Origin: Sulfuricurvum sp.
Lineage (GTDB): Bacteria; Campylobacterota; Campylobacteria; Campylobacterales; Sulfurimonadaceae
Reading direction: 5' to 3'
DNA length: 64,000 bases
NCBI RefSeq assembly: GCF_023229695.1
Contig: NZ_JALNYS010000002.1
Coordinates: forward strand, 148,339 to 212,338
Positions 1-9,355 of the stretch are shown piece by piece. Both the position numbers and the translations under genes were made by a program. The notes under the pieces are model-generated. The model did no database searches and was not told where the DNA came from. It saw nothing but the letters and a program-made list of their open reading frames with translations. The first letter of the stretch is position 1, and each line of letters begins with the position of its first letter.

Positions 1-1
1 G

Positions 2-1339
2 GTGATCACCTTTTTAACCCTTAAATCAATGTTGATTAAAGACGGCGAAACCTCTTTGATACGATGCATCAGCCTTATTGAACCGCAGCTGATCGGCACT
101 AAAGATCTTGACCTTTTTGCCGCCCAAACCGCCAAAAAAACCGGCTATCGGGTCACCGTTATAGACGAAAACGGCGTTGTGATCGCCGAGACCAATGCCA
201 ATAAAAAAACGATGGAAAACCACTCCGGACGTATCGAGGTGATGCACTCCATGACGCAGCCCTACGGTGTTGCTATCCGCTATTCCAATACCCTTAAAAC
301 CGATCTTATTTACGTCGCCCGAAAAGTTTCGACACCGCAGAGAACCCTCTATTTTCGACTTGCCATGTCTCTTCAGGGGGTAATGGACCATTTTTACGCC
401 TTATGGCTCAAGCTTTTCGCCGCATTTGCGATTATCATGGTCATTTCTCTTGTGATTGCTTACAACATCTCTAAAAAAGCACGCCACGATATTGCCCAAA
501 TCACCCACTATCTGGATCAGATTTCCGCTAAAAATTACAAAGCGATCCTTAAACCCGAATATTTCAGAGAATTTTTACAAATCTCGATCCTGCTGAAAAA
601 TCTGGTCAAAAAACTTCATAACCGAGACAAACAAAAACGGAAACATACCGCCAAACTCCGGCTGATCAACAAACAGCAAAACGATATCCTCTCAGCCATC
701 AGCCACGAGTTTAAAAATCCGATTGCCGCCATCATGGGGTATGCCGAAACGCTCCACGACGATCTTTCCCTTGATCCGAAAATTCGGGAGAGGTTCCTCT
801 CCAAGATCCTCTCCAATACCCAAAAAATCACCCTGATGCTCGATCGGCTTGCCCTCTCCGTTAAGCTTGAAAACAACGATCTCAGCATTAAACCCATCCA
901 TTTTGACCTCGCCGAAGTGTGCGCCGAAACCGTTTCGATACTTCAGGCAAAATATCCCCATCGGCGTATCCTCTACAGCGGCATCTCCAAAAAAGTCTTT
1001 GCCGATAAAACGATGCTTGATCTTGTGATCGTCAATCTCGTTGACAATGCCCTTAAATACTCGGAAGAGGAGGTGAGCATTATCCTCACCGAAGATTCTC
1101 TCAGCGTTCGTGACAAAGGGATTGGAATTGCCCCCACCGAATTGGATAAAATTACCTCCAAATTTTACCGCGTACAGAAAAACCGATGGGACAATTCGAT
1201 GGGACTGGGACTCTCTATCGTCAGCTATATTCTAAAACTGCACCATACGACACTCAACATAGAGAGTACTCTGGGGATAGGCTCAACATTCAGCCTTAAG
1301 CTCGATGCACTTCTCCCCAAACCCTCTTCGAAAAAATGA
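2..1339 (+). CDS. PhoR-like sensor histidine kinase (5' end cut by window)
   Basis: Membrane histidine kinase, probably the phosphate-starvation sensor since pst genes follow. The frame is open to the left edge, so the N-terminal membrane segment is missing. What remains is an extracytoplasmic sensing region (residues ~1-130, with a VIDENGVVIAE stretch typical of PhoR-type sensors), a membrane helix at ~136-157, a linker, a HisKA helix with phospho-acceptor His near 235 (AISHEFKNP), and an ATPase domain with N box (NLVDNALKYS), G1 (DKGIGIAP) and G2 (GLGLSIV). Its stop overlaps the next start as ATGA, so the two are probably co-transcribed. The PhoR assignment comes from context; the kinase call is secure. 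Confidence 0.85.
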   Translation: MITFLTLKSMLIKDGETSLIRCISLIEPQLIGTKDLDLFAAQTAKKTGYRVTVIDENGVVIAETNANKKTMENHSGRIEVMHSMTQPYGVAIRYSNTLKTDLIYVARKVSTPQRTLYFRLAMSLQGVMDHFYALWLKLFAAFAIIMVISLVIAYNISKKARHDIAQITHYLDQISAKNYKAILKPEYFREFLQISILLKNLVKKLHNRDKQKRKHTAKLRLINKQQNDILSAISHEFKNPIAAIMGYAETLHDDLSLDPKIRERFLSKILSNTQKITLMLDRLALSVKLENNDLSIKPIHFDLAEVCAETVSILQAKYPHRRILYSGISKKVFADKTMLDLVIVNLVDNALKYSEEEVSIILTEDSLSVRDKGIGIAPTELDKITSKFYRVQKNRWDNSMGLGLSIVSYILKLHHTTLNIESTLGIGSTFSLKLDALLPKPSSKK

Positions 1340-2712
1340 TCTCCGTCCCCCTCCCCATTCTCCCCATTATCGAAACGTTAAGCCGCCACCGAATCACCCC
1401 GATTCTGGTCGGAGGATACGTGCGCGACGCCCTTATCGGCCATACGGGAACCGATCTGGATTTTGAACTCTACGGGGTCACCTCGCTCGATGAACTGGAA
1501 CGTATTTTAAAACCTTTCGGAAAACTCAATGCCGTCGGCAAAAGCTTCGGAGTTCTAAAACTCTCGTATCAGGGATTTTCGATCGATTTTTCCCCGCCGC
1601 GCACGGAATCGAAGCAAGCTTCCGGGCACAAAGGGTTTGAGATCGCTTTTATGCGTGGAACCGATTTCACTGCCGCAGCGCGCCGACGTGATTTTACGAT
1701 CAATGCAATCGGATACAATCCCCTCGATAAAACCCTCCTCGATCCTTTCGGAGGGAGAGGGGATTTATCCAAGAAACGTCTTGCCTGCGTCAATCCGGAG
1801 ACCTTTATTGAAGATCCCCTGCGCCTTTTACGTGCGGTTCAATTTGCGGCACGCTTTGATTTGAAATGCGATGAAAAACTTTTGTCCTTATGCCGCATCA
1901 TGATCGAAAAAGGGGCATTGCAGGAACTTCCGAAAGAGCGTATCTTCGAAGAGTTTAAAAAACTTCTCCTCTCTCCAAAACCCTCTGTCGGTTTATCGCT
2001 TCTCAAAGCAATGGGGGGGCTCTCTTTTTTCTCTCCTCTCGAAAAACTCGAAACAACCCTCCAAGATCCCGGCTCTCATCCCGAAGGGGATGTTTGGACC
2101 CACACCCTGATGTGTGTTGATGAAATGGCCCGGCTGCGTACCGGAGATTCGAAACGTGATACGGTACTGATGTTTGCGGCACTGCTGCACGATATTGCCA
2201 AACCCGTTACCACGTTCATCTGCGACGGGAAGATCAATGCTCCCCGTCATGCCGAGGAGGGGGCTCTCATAGCCGAAATCTGGCTGTCGCGCATAACCGA
2301 AGAGAAGTCGTTGATCGAAGCGGTTTTACCGCTTGTACGCCATCACGGAACCCCCCGTAAATTTTATCAGAACCATTCCCCCGATACTGAAATACTCCGC
2401 CTCAGCACAAAAGTAGCTATTGCCGATTTAATTCTTGTAGCACGCGCCGATTATTTCGGCCGATCTTTACCCTCCGTTCCGGATGATTTTAAAGCCGGCA
2501 AATGGCTCTATGAACGTGCGCAAGCGTTGGGAGTTTTGCATTTTCCCCCTGAGCCTCTTCTCAGGGGACGTGATCTTGTCGCCCTGGGCCTCTCCCCTTC
2601 GGAAACATTCAAAACTATTTTGGACGCCGCTTATGCAGCGCAGATCAATCTGGAATTCACCACCCCTGCCGAAGCGTGCGAATGGTTGAATTTTTACCTT
2701 GAAAAGGGGTGA
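1336..2712 (+). CDS. CCA-adding tRNA nucleotidyltransferase / poly(A) polymerase family
   Basis: Class II nucleotidyltransferase expected to add or repair the 3' CCA of tRNA. The N-terminal head has the signature VGGYVRDALIG followed by TDLDFELYG, whose Asp pair binds metal, then RRDFTINAIGYNP. An HD phosphohydrolase domain follows at ~240-340 (HTLMCVDE, LLHDIAKP). Its 458 aa suit the HD-containing bacterial form. The start overlaps the upstream kinase stop by 4 nt. Whether it makes a complete CCA or only part of it cannot be told from the sequence. Confidence 0.88.
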   Translation: MISVPLPILPIIETLSRHRITPILVGGYVRDALIGHTGTDLDFELYGVTSLDELERILKPFGKLNAVGKSFGVLKLSYQGFSIDFSPPRTESKQASGHKGFEIAFMRGTDFTAAARRRDFTINAIGYNPLDKTLLDPFGGRGDLSKKRLACVNPETFIEDPLRLLRAVQFAARFDLKCDEKLLSLCRIMIEKGALQELPKERIFEEFKKLLLSPKPSVGLSLLKAMGGLSFFSPLEKLETTLQDPGSHPEGDVWTHTLMCVDEMARLRTGDSKRDTVLMFAALLHDIAKPVTTFICDGKINAPRHAEEGALIAEIWLSRITEEKSLIEAVLPLVRHHGTPRKFYQNHSPDTEILRLSTKVAIADLILVARADYFGRSLPSVPDDFKAGKWLYERAQALGVLHFPPEPLLRGRDLVALGLSPSETFKTILDAAYAAQINLEFTTPAEACEWLNFYLEKG

Positions 2713-2777
2713 TTTCATCCCTCTCGCAACACGAACACCTCTCAGACGGTTTATTCCGCCGGGGCTTAAAATAGCGC

Positions 2778-2813
2778 TACGTAACGTATATGTAATCATA
2801 AATATACTATAAT
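2778..2813 (+). promoter_or_regulatory. Candidate Pho box and -10 element upstream of pstC
   Basis: Two 7-bp direct repeats, TACGTAA (2778-2784) and TATGTAA (2789-2795), are separated by 4 bp (CGTA). This 7-4-7 geometry is that of PhoB boxes. A TATAAT -10 hexamer lies at 2808-2813, 12 bp after the second repeat, as expected where the box replaces the -35. It lies 29 bp before the pstC start. The repeat sequence differs from the E. coli consensus, so the call rests on geometry and context. Confidence 0.5.
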
Positions 2814-2841
2814 TGCCAACATTTTTGTATCAAGGCTAGGC

Positions 2842-3693
2842 ATGATTGACAAAATCTTCTTTAACATGACCCGTACCAGCGCCCTCTTGATTCTCTTTAT
2901 CGTGGCATGGATATTTGTGGTCCTCTTTAACCACTCTACCGAAGCGATGCACGCTTTTGGGCTTGATTTCATTACCCAAGACGAGTGGGCTCCCAATCTC
3001 GAAAAATTCGGTGCCTACGCCGCAATTTTCGGTTCGGTTGCATCAACATTTTTGGCAATGCTCCTCGCCGTCCCTGTTGCCATCGGCGTCGCTATCTTTT
3101 TAAGTGAAATTGCCCATGATAAAATCAAAGGGTTCTTCGGTGTCAGCGTCGAATTGCTAGCGGCTATCCCCTCCGTCATCTACGGAATGTGGGGATTATT
3201 TTATTTTGTCCCCATTATCCGTGACATTTTCGGAGGGGTCGGGATCGGCCTTCTCGCGGCGGGGATTGTTTTAGCGATTATGATCCTCCCCTTTATGGCA
3301 GCCGTTACCCGTGATGCGATGAACACAACTCCCGATATCCTCAAAGAGTCGGCGTATGCCCTTGGGGGGACGCAATGGGACGTCATTAAAGACATTATCA
3401 TCCCTTACGCAAAAGCGGGGATTATCGGCTCTCTTATTTTGGCACTCGGACGGGCGATCGGTGAGACGATGGCCGTTACCTTTGTCATGGGTAATGTCCA
3501 CCACACCCCAAGCAGTATCCTTGATCCGACGACATCGATCCCCGTTACGTTAGCGAACGAATTTACCGAAGCCGATTCGTCACTCTATTTCTCCAGTTTA
3601 TTCGGTCTGGCGTTGACCCTTCTCGTTATGAGTTTCGTGGTAATCGCTATTGCAAAATTTTACTTTTTACGTAAAGTGAGGAACGGACAATGA
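2842..3693 (+). CDS. pstC: Phosphate ABC transporter permease PstC
   Basis: Inner-membrane channel subunit of the high-affinity phosphate importer. The 283 aa show about six hydrophobic helices and the ABC permease EAA loop (KESAYALGGTQWDVI, then GRAIGETMAVTFVMGN near residues 200-218), the last part being typical of PstC. It is first in pstC-pstA-pstB and overlaps pstA by 4 nt. A candidate Pho box lies just upstream. No pstS or phoU is present; the kinase lies to the left, so the binding protein may be outside the window. Confidence 0.93.
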   Translation: MIDKIFFNMTRTSALLILFIVAWIFVVLFNHSTEAMHAFGLDFITQDEWAPNLEKFGAYAAIFGSVASTFLAMLLAVPVAIGVAIFLSEIAHDKIKGFFGVSVELLAAIPSVIYGMWGLFYFVPIIRDIFGGVGIGLLAAGIVLAIMILPFMAAVTRDAMNTTPDILKESAYALGGTQWDVIKDIIIPYAKAGIIGSLILALGRAIGETMAVTFVMGNVHHTPSSILDPTTSIPVTLANEFTEADSSLYFSSLFGLALTLLVMSFVVIAIAKFYFLRKVRNGQ

Positions 3694-4532
3694 CCGCTAC
3701 GCAAAAACGGGTTATTGCAAACCGTATTGTTTTAACCTTGTCTACCCTGAGTGCTGTTATCGCTTTAGGGTTTTTGTTCTGGATTTTAGGCGTTTTAGTC
3801 ATGAAAGGGTTAAGTGCCCTTAACTGGAACATCTTTATCTTCGAAGGGGCCCCTCCGGGATATGCGGAGAGCGGTCTCAGACATGCCCTCGTAGGTCAGG
3901 CCATTTTGATTGCGATGGCAACCGCCATCGGTGTACCCTTGGGGATATTGGCCGGTACTTATTTGAGTGAATACGGCAAAAATTCCAAACTGGCCCACAC
4001 CATCCGGGATATCTCTGATATCATGATGTCGGCCCCCTCCATCGTTATCGGAGCATTCGTCTATGCCGTTGTCGTTATGCCGATGGGGCATTTCAGTGCC
4101 TGGGCCGGTGCCATCGCCTTGGGAATCATCATGATCCCGATTATTTTACGGACCACGGATGATATGCTACAATTGGTACCGGGAACCCTTCGCGAAGCGG
4201 CATTTGCCCTCGGTGCCCCAAAATACAAAGTCATTATGGATGTGGTCTATCGCGGGGCCAAAGCGGGAATCTTAACCGGTATTTTATTGGGTATCGCCCG
4301 CGTCGGAGGGGAAACGGCACCCTTGCTGTTCACTTCATTTAACGACAATTTTTTCACAACCAATCTAAACGATGCGATGCCCTCACTTACGGTAACCATG
4401 TTTAACTATGCAATCAGTCCGTATGAAGACTGGCAGCAGCTCGGATGGGCAGCAGCCTTTATCCTCTCAATGTTTATTTTGGGTCTTAATATCTTAGGAC
4501 GACTTGTATTACTGATGTCACGCTCAAAATAA
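3690..4532 (+). CDS. pstA: Phosphate ABC transporter permease PstA
   Basis: Second membrane subunit of the phosphate importer, 280 aa with about six helices. It carries the EAA loop (REAAFALGAPKYKVIMDVVY) and the PstA-typical ARVGGETAPLLFTSF. The ATGA overlap with pstC suggests translational coupling and equal stoichiometry. A degraded copy of a dispersed hairpin repeat separates it from pstB. Confidence 0.93.
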   Translation: MTATQKRVIANRIVLTLSTLSAVIALGFLFWILGVLVMKGLSALNWNIFIFEGAPPGYAESGLRHALVGQAILIAMATAIGVPLGILAGTYLSEYGKNSKLAHTIRDISDIMMSAPSIVIGAFVYAVVVMPMGHFSAWAGAIALGIIMIPIILRTTDDMLQLVPGTLREAAFALGAPKYKVIMDVVYRGAKAGILTGILLGIARVGGETAPLLFTSFNDNFFTTNLNDAMPSLTVTMFNYAISPYEDWQQLGWAAAFILSMFILGLNILGRLVLLMSRSK

Positions 4533-4535
4533 GCA

Positions 4536-4612
4536 AAGCCCATTTTGAGGCAGGGAGAAATGTCCCTTGCAACCCCCTAAAGCTACTCGCATTAATCAAA
4601 TGCGAGGGGTTG
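4536..4612 (-). repeat. Degraded copy of the 146-bp MITE-like repeat between pstA and pstB
   Basis: In reverse orientation this stretch keeps the repeat's landmarks: a G/C-rich arm pair AGGGA...TCCCT, the block CCCCCTAAAGCTAC, and an 8-5-8 hairpin CTCGCATT / AATCA / AATGCGAG (4586-4606). The hairpin has the same geometry as CCCGCATC...GATGCGGG in the full copies but with compensatory base changes. The terminal repeats are lost. It lies inside the pst transcript and may alter pstB expression. Confidence 0.6.
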
Positions 4613-4640
4613 TATTAATTTACGAAAAAGGAAGTAATTT

Positions 4641-5426
4641 ATGGCAAGCATTATCGATATCAAAGAGGAATGCGCACTACAGGTGCGTGATTTTGAATTT
4701 ACCTATAAAGGGGCAGAAGCTCCGAGTCTGAAAAAAATAACGATGCCTATCGCCAAAAATTCCATTACGGCCCTTATCGGCCCTTCCGGTTGCGGTAAAA
4801 CAACACTGTTGCGCTCATTCAACCGAATGCATGATCTCTATCCCGGCAATGTGTATAACGGCGAGATTGAATTTGAGGGGCGCAACATCCTCTCTTCAAA
4901 AGAAGATTTAATCCAGTTACGGACACAAATCGGAATGATTTTCCAGAAACCGACCGCGTTTCCGATGTCCATTTTTGATAACGTCGCTTACGGACTGCGT
5001 CTGCAGGGGATTAAAAACAAATCTGAGCTTTCCGACCGTGTCGAAAAAGCACTCAAAGATGCCGCACTCTGGAAAGAGGTGAGCGATCGTCTTAAAAACG
5101 ATGCCAACGGCCTCTCGGGGGGACAGCAGCAACGTCTGTGCATCGCTCGCGCTATCGCGGTAGAACCGGAAGTGTTGCTCTTCGACGAACCGACATCGGC
5201 GCTTGATCCGATCTCGACACAAGGGATCGAAAAACTGGTCATCGAGCTTAAAGAGCGCGTCTCCATCATCATTGTCACCCACAATATGCAGCAAGCGGCC
5301 CGCGTCAGTGATTACACCGGATTTATGTATTTGGGAGAGCTGATCGAGCTTGGAAATACCGAAAATCTTTTTGTCACACCAAAAGAAAAATTAACGCAGG
5401 AATACATCACCGGTAAATTCGGTTGA
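4641..5426 (+). CDS. pstB: Phosphate ABC transporter ATPase PstB
   Basis: Cytoplasmic ATPase energising PstCA. It has Walker A GPSGCGKTTLLRSFNRM near residue 48, the PstB-typical MHDLYPG, signature LSGGQQQRLCIARA, Walker B VLLFDEPTSALDP and H-loop IIIVTHNMQQAARVSDY. At 261 aa it is normal for the family. A 108-bp gap containing a hairpin repeat separates it from pstA. The start has a reasonable ribosome site (GGAAGT). Confidence 0.95.
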   Translation: MASIIDIKEECALQVRDFEFTYKGAEAPSLKKITMPIAKNSITALIGPSGCGKTTLLRSFNRMHDLYPGNVYNGEIEFEGRNILSSKEDLIQLRTQIGMIFQKPTAFPMSIFDNVAYGLRLQGIKNKSELSDRVEKALKDAALWKEVSDRLKNDANGLSGGQQQRLCIARAIAVEPEVLLFDEPTSALDPISTQGIEKLVIELKERVSIIIVTHNMQQAARVSDYTGFMYLGELIELGNTENLFVTPKEKLTQEYITGKFG

Positions 5427-5542
5427 TCCCCTGCCCCACCCTTCTCTTCCCCGCATAGCTCTGTTTGTCTTCCAAATTTTTATTTATTGTGATATGATTT
5501 AAACAATACTACCACCCGTGTACTGTCCCAAGGAGAATCGTG

Positions 5543-7246
5543 ATGTTGAATGATGAAATTGTGTTTCTTCCCGAAGATGAACAACCATCATCCAACCGTG
5601 AGGCGTGGAAAATACTCATCGTCGATGACGATCATGAAGTGCACTCCTTTACGAAACTAGCATTACGAAATTTTATCTATGATGAGCGCCCTCTTATTTT
5701 TCTCTCCGCGCACAACACCAAAGAGGCGTTGGAAATTTTGCAACACTCGGAGGATATCGCCGTTATCCTTCTGGATGTCGTCATGGAAACGGCGACATCG
5801 GGGCTTGAACTCGTCGAAACCATCCGCTACCGTTTAAAAAATACAATATCCCGTATCATCATCCGTACCGGACAGCCCGGTGTCGCCCCTGAGCGGTACG
5901 TCATCGACCATTACGATATCAACGATTACAAAGAAAAAACCGAATTGACGAGCGACCGCCTCTATGTAACGGTTCGAAGTGCCCTGAGCCAGTACAAACA
6001 GCTTGTTGAGCTCTTGAATAAAAAAAATGAAATTTACAATACCCTCATCACCGACAGTTTGACCAAACTCGGCAACCGGGTCAAGCTCACCCATGATCTC
6101 GATACGGGCAAGCCGATGTCGCTGATTCTCCTCAATATCGATGCGTTCAGTATGATTAACGATGTTTACGGATTCGATGTAGGAGATGAACTGCTGATAC
6201 AATTCAGCCATATACTCTTGAATGCCGTCGATCCTGCGTGGAAAGTGTACCGCCTCGAAGCCGATATTTATGCGATTTTAGCCTGTTACACCCAGACGCA
6301 GAATCTCAACGCCGAAGTGTATCGGATCCAAAATACCATTGTTTCCCAGTCGTTTCACATCAGCGGTATCGATCATCGCATCAACGTGACGATGGGTGTG
6401 GTCGAACACGATATCGGTAATATGATCCAAAAAGCGGAAATTGCGCTGCGCGAAGCGCGAAAAATGAGCCGAAACCGGGTTCAGCTCTATTCGGACACAT
6501 TAGAGGTGATCAAACAAATCGAAGAGAATACCAAATGGACCAAATGGCTTATCGATGCGTTTGAAAACGGTAAAATTTACCCCTATTTCCAGCCCATTAT
6601 CGAATGCAAAAGCGGAACGGTCTCCAAATACGAGGCATTGGTCCGTCTGGAACGTGACGGAGTGATTTATACCCCCCACCATTTTCTCTCAACCGCCCGC
6701 TATGCAGGGCTCCTTTACAAAATAACCCAGCGGGTTTTTGAACATACGTGTGCCTTGTTCGCTTCCAACACCCTCTCCTTTTCCATCAACATCACCGATC
6801 AGGATCTGATTGAAAACGATTTTTTAAATTTTATCGAGAGAACCCGGGTAAAGTACGGAATTGAGCCGGAACGGATCTATTTTGAAATTCTCGAAGAGAG
6901 TAGTATCCTCTCCAATCCTATTGCCGAAAAACACCTCCACCAACTGACCGAAATGGGGTATCACCTTTGTCTGGACGATTTTGGCGTTCAATGCTCCAAT
7001 TTTGCCCAGCTCGGAAATTTGAAACTCGATATTTTAAAAATTGACGGAACCTATATCAAGGATATCGACATCAATCTCAAATCCAAATCCATTACCGAAA
7101 CGATCCTTTTTTTCACCGACAAAATAGGGGTGCAGACGGTTGCGGAGTTTGTCCATAACGAACAGGTTTATACGATTGTGAAAGCGTTAGGGGTTGATTA
7201 TGCTCAAGGGTATTTTTTAGGGGAACCCAAACCCTATTTACTGTGA
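5543..7246 (+). CDS. Response regulator with degenerate GGDEF and intact EAL domain
   Basis: Predicted cytoplasmic c-di-GMP phosphodiesterase controlled by phosphorylation. Domains: receiver (~20-150; acidic pair in IVDDDHE, phospho-acceptor Asp in VILLDVVME), GGDEF (~170-310), EAL (~330-560). The GGDEF signature reads RLEAD instead of GGDEF, so cyclase activity is unlikely. The EAL domain keeps YEALVRL, FEILEES, LDDFGVQ, LKIDGTYI and VAEFV, so hydrolysis is plausible. ATG at 5543 is preferred over GTG at 5540 because AGGAG (5531-5535) is 7 nt upstream. It overlaps the next gene, and the nearby histidine kinase is its likely partner. Confidence 0.87.
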   Translation: MLNDEIVFLPEDEQPSSNREAWKILIVDDDHEVHSFTKLALRNFIYDERPLIFLSAHNTKEALEILQHSEDIAVILLDVVMETATSGLELVETIRYRLKNTISRIIIRTGQPGVAPERYVIDHYDINDYKEKTELTSDRLYVTVRSALSQYKQLVELLNKKNEIYNTLITDSLTKLGNRVKLTHDLDTGKPMSLILLNIDAFSMINDVYGFDVGDELLIQFSHILLNAVDPAWKVYRLEADIYAILACYTQTQNLNAEVYRIQNTIVSQSFHISGIDHRINVTMGVVEHDIGNMIQKAEIALREARKMSRNRVQLYSDTLEVIKQIEENTKWTKWLIDAFENGKIYPYFQPIIECKSGTVSKYEALVRLERDGVIYTPHHFLSTARYAGLLYKITQRVFEHTCALFASNTLSFSINITDQDLIENDFLNFIERTRVKYGIEPERIYFEILEESSILSNPIAEKHLHQLTEMGYHLCLDDFGVQCSNFAQLGNLKLDILKIDGTYIKDIDINLKSKSITETILFFTDKIGVQTVAEFVHNEQVYTIVKALGVDYAQGYFLGEPKPYLL

Positions 7247-7785
7247 TGAAAGCGTCTGTTTTTCTTCTCCTTTTTGTACACTCCTGTATCGCTCCTCTTT
7301 TCGCCGTTTCGGAAGAGAGTATCAAAGCAGCCTATCTCGAACGTTTTGCGATGTTTATCGAATGGCCAAAACCGATTAAGAGCTACAATATTTGTATTTT
7401 CAACGATCCGGTTTTTTCAAAAACACTTCAAAAATCGTACGATTCCAACCTCTTTAATAACCGTCCCGCCACGGTAATTCCCCTTTTCACCGGCAGCTCT
7501 GCCGAAGAGATGTCGGAGTGTCATATCCTTTTTTTCCGGACGGCCAAACCGGCCCAAAATGAAGCGCAACTGAACCTGCTGCGTAAAAATAATGTTTTAC
7601 TGATCAGCGATGAGGCTTCGGATGTTAAAAAAGGGGCAGCTATCGGGTTTTATCTTGAAAACAACGCATTTCGATTTTTACTGAGCCAGCGGAATCTTGA
7701 AACGGCAAATCTTAAAGCGAGTTACAAACTGCTCAATTTTGCCACCCTAATCGACCCTACGGAGGGTAAAAATGCAGCTAAATAA
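7246..7785 (+). CDS. YfiR-like (DUF4154) periplasmic protein
   Basis: Short secreted protein with signal peptide MKASVFLLLFVHSCIAPLFA, then a YfiR/DUF4154-type fold: IKAAYLERFAMFIEWP near the N-terminus, a C-HILFF strand, and a conserved VLLISDEA segment. In Pseudomonas, YfiR is a periplasmic regulator of a c-di-GMP enzyme; here the neighbours are an EAL response regulator, a kinase and a TonB-dependent receptor, so a signalling adaptor role is inferred. The start overlaps the upstream stop (TGATG) and its end overlaps the next gene by 14 nt. Confidence 0.78.
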   Translation: MKASVFLLLFVHSCIAPLFAVSEESIKAAYLERFAMFIEWPKPIKSYNICIFNDPVFSKTLQKSYDSNLFNNRPATVIPLFTGSSAEEMSECHILFFRTAKPAQNEAQLNLLRKNNVLLISDEASDVKKGAAIGFYLENNAFRFLLSQRNLETANLKASYKLLNFATLIDPTEGKNAAK

Positions 7786-9340
7786 CCATTCTCTCACCAT
7801 CCAGATTATCCTCTCTCTCGTCGTAACGAGTATTTTTATCATCTGCATCGAAACCGCTTTCAATCTCGTTTACACCGCGAACCATGAAAAAATCTCTTTT
7901 CTCCATGAAAGTAATCTCGAAGCCGATTTAATCGCCGATTTGATTACCGCACCGTTGGCCTTTTTTGATACCGAGGGGATTGCAACGCATCTCATCCGGT
8001 TAAAAGGGAACAAAGAGATCAATCTGGCCGTTGTGTACGGTGCCGATAAAACTCCGATAACTTTTATTAACAATAAAAATACCCCTCTACCGGGTACCCT
8101 TCCCACCCTCGGAGTCTTTTTTGAAAACGATCATTGGCTCCCGTGGAGATTCGGGAAATTGCACATTACGGTCGAAATTACGCAAAACAGTCAGCTTTTA
8201 GGATATCTGTATCTTGAAAAAGAGACCGATCAGATTACTACGTATGTTTTGACATTTTTAAAAAATGTCTCTCTTTTCTCCTTCGGATTGATCTTGCTTA
8301 TTTATCTCGTCTCCCGCCTGCTCGGTAAAAGGATCCTTCAACCGATCCTGACGTTGACCGAAGCGGCAAAAGAGGTCTCCCAGAATAACAATTATTCTCT
8401 CCGCGTCACCCATAAACGCAACGATGAACTCTCCTATCTTTATGATGCATTCAACTACCTTCTCTCCAATACCGAATCGTTAACAACCCATCTGGAGTCA
8501 CGGGTTGCCTCACGGACGCAGGAACTCGAAGCGAGTATCGAAACCCTTAAAAAGACACAAATGCAGCTGGTACAGTCTGAAAAAATGGCCTCGTTGGGGA
8601 ATCTGGTCAGCGGCGTCGCACACGAAGTCAATACCCCCCTTGGAAATGCCATGACGGGAGGATCCATTATCGTCAACGAGTCCAAAACACTTCTCAAACA
8701 GATGGAGGAGGGGACCCTGAAGCGCTCCACAATGGAAGAAGGGCTCCATGTCCTCAATGAAACGGCCGTTCTCCTCCTTAAAAGCATCACTCAGGCGGCC
8801 GATCTTATCCGCAGTTTCAAACGGATATCGGTAGACCAAAGCGTCGAAGAGAAACGGGATTTTAATCTATATCATTACATTGAAGAGATTCTTCTCACCT
8901 TCCACAACAAAATTAAAAAAGTTCCCGCACAGATATGCATCGAAGGGGATCCCGACCTTATCATCAAATCGTATCCGGGAGTTTACGCACAGATATTCAG
9001 TAATTTCATCCAAAATACCCTGTTTCACGGTTTTGAAAATCCCCCCGCCGATCCTCAAATCACCATCCGCTTTCATACGCAGGGGGATACCCTTGTTGTA
9101 ATCTACGCCGATAACGGCTCGGGAATGGATGAAAAAGTGAAAAAGAACGCTTTTGACCCTTTTACGACCACCAAACGAAATGCAGGGGGGACCGGGCTCG
9201 GGCTCAACATTGTGTACAATCTCGTCGTCCAAAAACTTTTCGGTGACATTTCATTCACCTCCGAACCCTCCAAAGGGGTGACGTTTACCCTCACCCTCCC
9301 TCTGGAACCGACGACTCCCCAAACCGAAACGAAAGTTTGA
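7772..9340 (+). CDS. HAMP-containing sensor histidine kinase
   Basis: Inner-membrane kinase of 522 aa. TM1 at ~9-31, a periplasmic domain to ~160, TM2 at ~165-186 (LFSFGLILLIYLVSR), HAMP (~187-240), a coiled coil (~240-275), dimerisation/phosphoacceptor helix with His near 284 (GVAHEVNTPLGN), and an ATPase domain with DNGSGMDE and GGTGLGLNIV. There is no attached receiver, so the REC-EAL protein at the head of the operon is the natural phosphoryl target (inference). It overlaps the YfiR-like gene and is followed 15 nt later by the receptor. Confidence 0.88.
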   Translation: MQLNNHSLTIQIILSLVVTSIFIICIETAFNLVYTANHEKISFLHESNLEADLIADLITAPLAFFDTEGIATHLIRLKGNKEINLAVVYGADKTPITFINNKNTPLPGTLPTLGVFFENDHWLPWRFGKLHITVEITQNSQLLGYLYLEKETDQITTYVLTFLKNVSLFSFGLILLIYLVSRLLGKRILQPILTLTEAAKEVSQNNNYSLRVTHKRNDELSYLYDAFNYLLSNTESLTTHLESRVASRTQELEASIETLKKTQMQLVQSEKMASLGNLVSGVAHEVNTPLGNAMTGGSIIVNESKTLLKQMEEGTLKRSTMEEGLHVLNETAVLLLKSITQAADLIRSFKRISVDQSVEEKRDFNLYHYIEEILLTFHNKIKKVPAQICIEGDPDLIIKSYPGVYAQIFSNFIQNTLFHGFENPPADPQITIRFHTQGDTLVVIYADNGSGMDEKVKKNAFDPFTTTKRNAGGTGLGLNIVYNLVVQKLFGDISFTSEPSKGVTFTLTLPLEPTTPQTETKV

Positions 9341-9355
9341 ATAAAGGATATCGAT

